Position numbers and translations under genes: made by a program. Below are positions 5,601 to 9,006 of a stretch of 9,006 nucleotides of DNA, piece after piece. Where the stretch lies: positions 1 through 9,006 of the forward strand of contig JBMNRP010000039.1 of NCBI GenBank assembly GCA_050944685.1. The letters are read 5' to 3'. The notes below the pieces were generated by a model. It was given only the letters and a program-made list of their open reading frames with translations. It was not told the origin of the DNA and did not search any database. This DNA is from CADBRN01 sp050944685. Its GTDB lineage: Bacteria > Bacillota > Clostridia > Lachnospirales > Lachnospiraceae. How positions within the stretch are numbered: the first letter of the stretch is position 1; the number at the start of each line of letters is the position of its first letter.

Positions 5601-6935
5601 TCACACGATACCCTGAGCCATCATGGCATCCAGAACCTTGAGGAATCCGGCAATGTTTGCTCCGGCGACGTAGTCACCCTCTCTGCCGTATCTCTTCGCC
5701 GCGCTGTCGATGTTCTCGACGATGCTGGTCATGATCATGCTGAGACGATGATCAACCTCTTCGAATGTCCAGGACAGACGCTCTGCGTTCTGAGTCATCT
5801 CCAGGGCGGATGTCGCTACACCGCCTGCGTTGCAGGCCTTGGCCGGTCCGAAGATGACGCCGTGCTCCTGCAGATACCGGGTCGCTTCCAGCGTGCAGGG
5901 CATGTTTGCACCCTCGCAGAGAGCAAGGCATCCGTTTTCCACAAGCATCTTTGCGTCGTCGATGCCGACCTCGTTCTGGGTCGCGCACGGAAGAGCAATA
6001 TCGCACTTGATCTGCCATACGCCGCGTCCTTCGTGGTACTCGGAGTTCGGACGATATTTCCTGTACTCGGTCAGACGCGCGCGGTTGACTTCCTTGATCT
6101 CTTTCAGGGCGTCAATGTCGATGCCGTCCGGATCGTAAACCCATCCGGTGGAATCGGAGCAGGTAACGACTTTCGCGCCCATCTGCTGAGCTTTTTCAAT
6201 CGCATAGATTGCGACATTTCCCGCACCGGAGATGTCGATGATCTTTCCCTCAATATCGATGTTGTTTTTCTTCAGGAGTTCTTTGGTAAAGTACAGAACG
6301 CCGTAGCCGGTTGCTTCTGTTCTCGCCAGGGATCCGCCGTAAGTCAGTCCCTTTCCGGTCAGGATACCTTCGTTGCGGTTTGCGATGCGCTTGTACTGTC
6401 CGAACAGATAACCGATCTCACGTCCTCCGACGCCGATATCACCTGCCGGCACGTCGGTATCCGGTCCGATGTGTCTGTAGAGCTCGGTCATGAAACTCTG
6501 ACAGAAACGCATTACTTCCATATCGGATTTGCCCTTCGGGTCAAAATCAGAACCGCCCTTGCCGCCGCCGATCGGCAGTCCGGTCAGGGAGTTTTTGAAG
6601 ATCTGCTCGAATCCGAGGAATTTCAGGATACCGATGTTTACGGTCGGATGAAACCGAAGTCCGCCCTTGTACGGTCCGATCGCGCTGTTGAACTGAACGC
6701 GGTAACCGCAGTTGACCTGAACGTTTCCATTGTCGTCGATCCACGGAACGCGGAACTTGATCTGGCGCTCCGGCTCGGTCAGGCGCTCAAGAATGGCGAG
6801 CTTTTTGTACTCTGCCTCATTTTCCTCGATTACCGGACGGATCGATTCCAGAACTTCTTTGACGGTCTGGTGGAATTCCGGCTGACCGGGATTCTTTGCG
6901 ATAACGTTAGCTATTACATCATCAACGTATGACAT
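5601..6935 (-). CDS. gdhA: Glutamate dehydrogenase, hexameric, probably NADP-specific
   Basis: The enzyme interconverts 2-oxoglutarate plus ammonium and glutamate in the cytosol. It is 444 aa, close to E. coli GdhA (447 aa). Visible landmarks are 'GPYKGGLRFH' (Lys90), 'LPIGGGKGGSDFDPKGKS' with catalytic Lys126, 'PAGDIGVGGREIG' with Asp166, and the Rossmann loop 'SGAGNVA' (236-242). The cofactor loop after the second strand reads 'CSDSTG' (259-264), as in NADP-dependent relatives. The NAD-dependent Clostridium symbiosum enzyme has a Gly-Pro there, so an assimilatory, NADPH-linked role is inferred. The start at 6935 is set by AGGAGG (complement of 6942-6947) six bases upstream. The earlier in-frame ATG at 6980 is ruled out because it falls in the promoter region, upstream of the predicted transcription start. 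It is monocistronic, with promoter 6971-6999 and terminator 5489-5540, and divergent from murA. Confidence 0.96.
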   Translation of the reverse strand: MSYVDDVIANVIAKNPGQPEFHQTVKEVLESIRPVIEENEAEYKKLAILERLTEPERQIKFRVPWIDDNGNVQVNCGYRVQFNSAIGPYKGGLRFHPTVNIGILKFLGFEQIFKNSLTGLPIGGGKGGSDFDPKGKSDMEVMRFCQSFMTELYRHIGPDTDVPAGDIGVGGREIGYLFGQYKRIANRNEGILTGKGLTYGGSLARTEATGYGVLYFTKELLKKNNIDIEGKIIDISGAGNVAIYAIEKAQQMGAKVVTCSDSTGWVYDPDGIDIDALKEIKEVNRARLTEYRKYRPNSEYHEGRGVWQIKCDIALPCATQNEVGIDDAKMLVENGCLALCEGANMPCTLEATRYLQEHGVIFGPAKACNAGGVATSALEMTQNAERLSWTFEEVDHRLSMIMTSIVENIDSAAKRYGREGDYVAGANIAGFLKVLDAMMAQGIV

Positions 6936-6970
6936 AGTGCACCTCCTGATTTTGCTTACATACGAAAGAA

Positions 6971-6999
6971 AGTATATCATTGTGAAATCTCTGACGCAA
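6971..6999 (-). promoter_or_regulatory. Sigma-A promoter for gdhA
   Basis: On the minus strand, -35 TTGCGT (complement of 6994-6999), a 17-nt spacer and -10 TATACT (complement of 6971-6976) match the consensus well. Transcription would start near 6964, leaving a leader of only about 28 nt that consists mostly of the ribosome binding site. Confidence 0.78.
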
Positions 7000-7088
7000 C
7001 ATTAATTTTGAAAACAATTTATCCGATTACAATATTTTTCTCCAATAAAGGAAAATAATGATTGTTTAAAGTCAATTTAAGATGCTTC

Positions 7089-7105
7089 CATATCAATATG
7101 ATATG
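7089..7105. repeat. Perfect 17-nt inverted repeat, possible operator
   Basis: CATATCA (7089-7095) and TGATATG (7099-7105) are exact inverted arms around ATA. The length and symmetry suit a dimeric repressor. It sits just upstream of TAATAT (7108-7113), a possible -10, with only a weak -35 (TTCCAT, 7086-7091). A chance AT-rich palindrome remains possible. It lies about 90 bp upstream of the gdhA -35 and 245 bp upstream of the murA -35. Confidence 0.35.
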
Positions 7106-7217
7106 AATAATATTCGGGTATTCACTGCGGTGCGGGAAGGGAAGGTCTGACGAGCGGCGCGCAGACAGAAGATTAGGCGAATTCCACAAAATTTTTCTGC
7201 GTTTTTGTGAATGTTTT

Positions 7218-7226
7218 TGTTACAAT
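7218..7226 (+). promoter_or_regulatory. Weak extended -10-like promoter upstream of murA
   Basis: TGTTACAAT at 7218-7226 gives TGN plus TACAAT, an acceptable extended -10. No good -35 is found 16-18 nt upstream. If used, it would give murA a second, longer leader of about 240 nt. Confidence 0.25.
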
Positions 7227-7348
7227 CTTGTCTGGAAAAATTTCGAAAAACAGCCTATCTTGTTACCGGACCCGCGAAAATCCTCTATATTGTTTTTCCG
7301 GGGCGGGGATCAGGGAGGCTCTTCCCGCACGCGGAAAGATCGGCTGTG

Positions 7349-7377
7349 TTTACAAATCTGGTCAAATAAGGTAATAT
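7349..7377 (+). promoter_or_regulatory. Sigma-A promoter for murA
   Basis: -35 TTTACA (7349-7354), a 17-nt spacer and -10 TAATAT (7372-7377) are each one or two bases from consensus. Transcription would start near 7384, with a leader of about 87 nt. Confidence 0.8.
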
Positions 7378-7470
7378 TACTAGTATCGCATTGAAGTTTT
7401 ACATTTTCCGTACTTTGTCGGGAACTGTGAAATTTCATGGGAGTGATAAAAACAAAATAAGAGGTGGAGA

Positions 7471-8766
7471 ATGGATAAGTACGTCATAAGAGGGGGAATT
7501 CCTCTTGCCGGCGAAGTGGAAATCGGGGGGGCCAAAAACGCTGCGCTTGCTATCCTGACGGCTGCCATCATGACAGATGAACCTGTCACGATTGACAATA
7601 TTCCGGACGTCAGTGATACGAACGTACTGCTCGAGGCGATTTCCGTAATCGGAGCAACTGTAAAACGGGTTGACCGACATACGGCTGTGATCAATGGGGT
7701 TACGATCCAGTCAGTATGTGTGGACTATGAGTACATCAAGAAAATCCGTGCATCCTACTATCTGCTCGGCGCGCTGCTGGGGAAATATAAGCGCGCTGAA
7801 GTGCCGCTTCCTGGCGGGTGCAATATCGGAAGCAGACCGATTGACCAGCATCTGAAGGGATTCCGGGCACTCGGAGCAAAGGTCGAGATTCGCAATGGAA
7901 ATATCGTAGCTTCTGCGGAACGTCTGCACGGAGCGCATATTTTCATGGATATGGTGTCCGTGGGAGCGACCATCAATATCATGATGGCGGCGGTGCTCGC
8001 GGAGGGAGAAACGATTATTGAGAACTCAGCCAGGGAACCGCACGTCGTCGATGTCGCGAATTTCCTGAACTGTCTCGGCGCCAATATCAAGGGAGCCGGT
8101 ACGGATGTGATCCGTATCCGCGGAGTGAAGTCTCTGCACAAGTGCTCTTATACGATCGTGCCGGATATGATTGAAGCCGGAACCTATATGCTGGCAGCGG
8201 CCGCAACGCGCGGGGACGTCCTCGTAAAGAATGTGATTCCGAAGCATCTGGAGGCAATGACCGCAAAGCTGATCGAGATCGGCTGTGAAGTCGAAGAATT
8301 TGACGACGCCGTACGTGTGACGTGCCGGCAGCGGCTGGGAAGAACCCATGTGAAAACACTTCCCTATCCGGGATTTCCCACGGATATGCAGCCGCAGATG
8401 AGCGTGGTGCTCTCTCTCGCGAAAGGCACGAGCATTGTCACGGAGAGTATATTTGAAAATCGCTTTAAGTATGCGGACGAGCTGATGCGGATGGGCGCCA
8501 ATATCAAGATCGAGGGAAATACCGCGATTATTGACGGCGTGGAAAAGCTCAGCGGAGCAAGAATCAGTGCGCCGGATCTCCGCGCAGGTGCCGCTCTGGT
8601 GATCGCCGGGCTGGCGGCAGAGGGCTGTACGGTTATCGACGATATCGTATACATCCAGCGCGGCTATGAAGATTTTCCGGGCAAGCTCCGGGGAATCGGA
8701 GCCGAGATCGAGCAGGTCTCGGAGGAGCGTGAGATTCAGAAGTTCCGTATGCGCGAAGTCGTCTGA
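7471..8766 (+). CDS. murA: UDP-N-acetylglucosamine 1-carboxyvinyltransferase (MurA, MurZ/MurAB type)
   Basis: This is the first committed enzyme of peptidoglycan synthesis. It transfers enolpyruvate from phosphoenolpyruvate to UDP-GlcNAc in the cytosol and is the fosfomycin target family. The product is 431 aa, slightly above the usual ~420. Seen in order: 'GGAKNAAL' with substrate-binding Lys22-Asn23; the active-site loop 'PGGCNIGSRPIDQH' with Cys117 (Cys115 in E. coli), predicting fosfomycin sensitivity at this site; Asp305 in 'PGFPTDMQPQ'; 'FENRFKYADEL' (Arg331); and 'DLRAGAAL' (369-376). Features such as 'IRASYYLLGALLG' and 'SVGATINIMMAAVLAEG' look closer to the second Firmicutes paralogue (MurZ/MurAB) than to MurAA, so another murA may exist elsewhere. 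The ribosome binding site AGGTGGAG ends just before ATG, rather tightly spaced. It appears monocistronic, with its own promoter and the terminator at 8848-8878. Confidence 0.95.
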   Translation: MDKYVIRGGIPLAGEVEIGGAKNAALAILTAAIMTDEPVTIDNIPDVSDTNVLLEAISVIGATVKRVDRHTAVINGVTIQSVCVDYEYIKKIRASYYLLGALLGKYKRAEVPLPGGCNIGSRPIDQHLKGFRALGAKVEIRNGNIVASAERLHGAHIFMDMVSVGATINIMMAAVLAEGETIIENSAREPHVVDVANFLNCLGANIKGAGTDVIRIRGVKSLHKCSYTIVPDMIEAGTYMLAAAATRGDVLVKNVIPKHLEAMTAKLIEIGCEVEEFDDAVRVTCRQRLGRTHVKTLPYPGFPTDMQPQMSVVLSLAKGTSIVTESIFENRFKYADELMRMGANIKIEGNTAIIDGVEKLSGARISAPDLRAGAALVIAGLAAEGCTVIDDIVYIQRGYEDFPGKLRGIGAEIEQVSEEREIQKFRMREVV

Positions 8767-8847
8767 GTTTCGCACATAAAAGGCGAAGGGCACGAAGACC
8801 CTTTTGCTGCGGGAGCAAGCGGAACATGAAATAATATCAGGTATGGT
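8767..8847 (+). other. murA 3' untranslated stretch
   Basis: About 80 nt separate the murA stop from the terminator. Two short hairpins are possible: AAAAGG 8778-8783 with CCTTTT 8800-8805, and TTGCT 8804-8808 with AGCAA 8814-8818. Both are weak and I see no open reading frame. Confidence 0.4.
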
Positions 8848-8878
8848 AAAGAGCTGTGGCGTTGCCGCGGCTCTTTTT
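8848..8878 (+). terminator. Rho-independent terminator of murA
   Basis: AGAGCTGTGGC (8850-8860) and GCCGCGGCTCT (8864-8874) form an 11-bp stem with two G-U pairs and loop GTT. AA (8848-8849) and TT (8875-8876) can extend it to 13 bp. The T tract runs 8874-8878, then CTGC, then the group II intron at 8883. The hairpin thus forms the 5' exon of the intron. Confidence 0.85.
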
Positions 8879-8882
8879 CTGC

Positions 8883-9006
8883 GTGCGCCCGGCGGCGCAC
8901 GTTCCTAGCTGGTGAAAGTCCAGAGTCCGCCCGGTAGTGGGAAGGACATAGCCGAAGGCAAGGGTGCCCATCGCGAGATGGGATCCGAAGGAAGCCGGAT
9001 GCGCTG
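8883..9006 (+). mobile_element. Group II intron, 5' end (domain I, partial; likely group IIC)
   Basis: The last 124 nt look like the start of a bacterial group II intron, a self-splicing ribozyme and retroelement. It opens with GTGCG, the group II 5' splice-site consensus. A 7-bp hairpin (GTGCGCC 8883-8889, GGCGCAC 8894-8900) follows, then CTGG/CCAG around TGAAAGT (8909-8923). Next come 'GCCGAAGGCAAGGGTG' (8951-8966), a perfect stem CCCATC/GATGGG capped by a GCGA (GNRA) tetraloop (8967-8982), and 'CCGAAGGAAGC'. I recognise this series from domain I of clostridial and bacillar introns, by memory rather than by alignment. The insertion point, six bases past a terminator stem, is the known target preference of group IIC introns. 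The rest of domain I, any maturase/reverse-transcriptase gene in domain IV and the 3' end lie beyond the window, so completeness is unknown. Confidence 0.85.

Larger units (their letters stand above)
6936..7470. other. Divergent intergenic region between gdhA and murA
   Basis: This 535-bp region has no credible full gene. It holds the gdhA ribosome binding site and promoter (6942-6999), an AT-rich stretch (about 7000-7120), a perfect 17-nt inverted repeat (7089-7105) and a GC-rich patch (about 7125-7165). It also holds an extended -10-like site (7218-7226), an imperfect inverted repeat CTTCCCGC-AC-GCGGAAAG (7321-7338), and the murA promoter with its leader (7349-7470). A plus-strand frame at 7103-7192, broken by TGA at 7148-7150, weakly resembles the start of a LysR-type helix-turn-helix; see findings. 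Confidence 0.6.

Noticed and set aside
5748..6932. 394-codon plus-strand open frame opposite gdhA
   Set aside because: It is an antisense shadow of a clearly conserved glutamate dehydrogenase; the product shows no known motifs.
7437..7460. 7-codon upstream open frame just before murA
   Set aside because: There is no ribosome binding site, and its stop lies immediately before the murA site. It is too short to support without expression data.
8026..8793. 255-codon minus-strand open frame opposite murA
   Set aside because: It is antisense to intact murA and shows no family resemblance.

Overview
The window reads as an ordinary chromosomal segment of a Gram-positive, probably clostridial bacterium. 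Lachnospiraceae is my best guess, but it is an inference. The basis is the Firmicutes-type class III fructose-1,6-bisphosphatase, strong AGGAGG-type ribosome binding sites, sigma-A promoters with 17-nt spacers, a short two-domain S1 protein, and a MurA of the second (MurZ/MurAB) type. GC content looks close to one half in genes and lower between them.

Layout: (1) 1-167 is the 3' end of a 23S rRNA gene. (2) 235-950 is an array of seven tRNA genes, Asp-Val-Tyr-Thr-fMet-Phe-Lys, none with an encoded CCA, closed by a Rho-independent terminator. No 5S rRNA lies between 23S and the first tRNA. (3) 1048-4423 holds two plus-strand genes: a membrane-anchored D-Ala-D-Ala carboxypeptidase (S11 family) behind a clear promoter and a structured leader of about 146 nt, then fbp. 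(4) A bidirectional terminator at 4438-4472 separates fbp from the converging minus-strand S1-domain gene. (5) gdhA, a probably NADP-dependent glutamate dehydrogenase, is also on the minus strand, with its own promoter and terminator. (6) A 535-bp region between the divergent gdhA and murA holds both promoters, a perfect 17-nt inverted repeat and a weak trace resembling a LysR-type helix-turn-helix. (7) murA (plus strand) is followed by its terminator. Six bases past that hairpin stem lies the 5' end of a group II intron, which runs off the right edge.

Functionally these are housekeeping genes: translation (rRNA, tRNAs, S1 protein), peptidoglycan synthesis and trimming (murA, carboxypeptidase), gluconeogenesis (fbp) and ammonium assimilation (gdhA). 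They do not form one pathway. I see no CRISPR array, toxin-antitoxin pair, prophage or defence cluster. The one mobile element is the group II intron, and its position just past a terminator hairpin is the most notable thing here.
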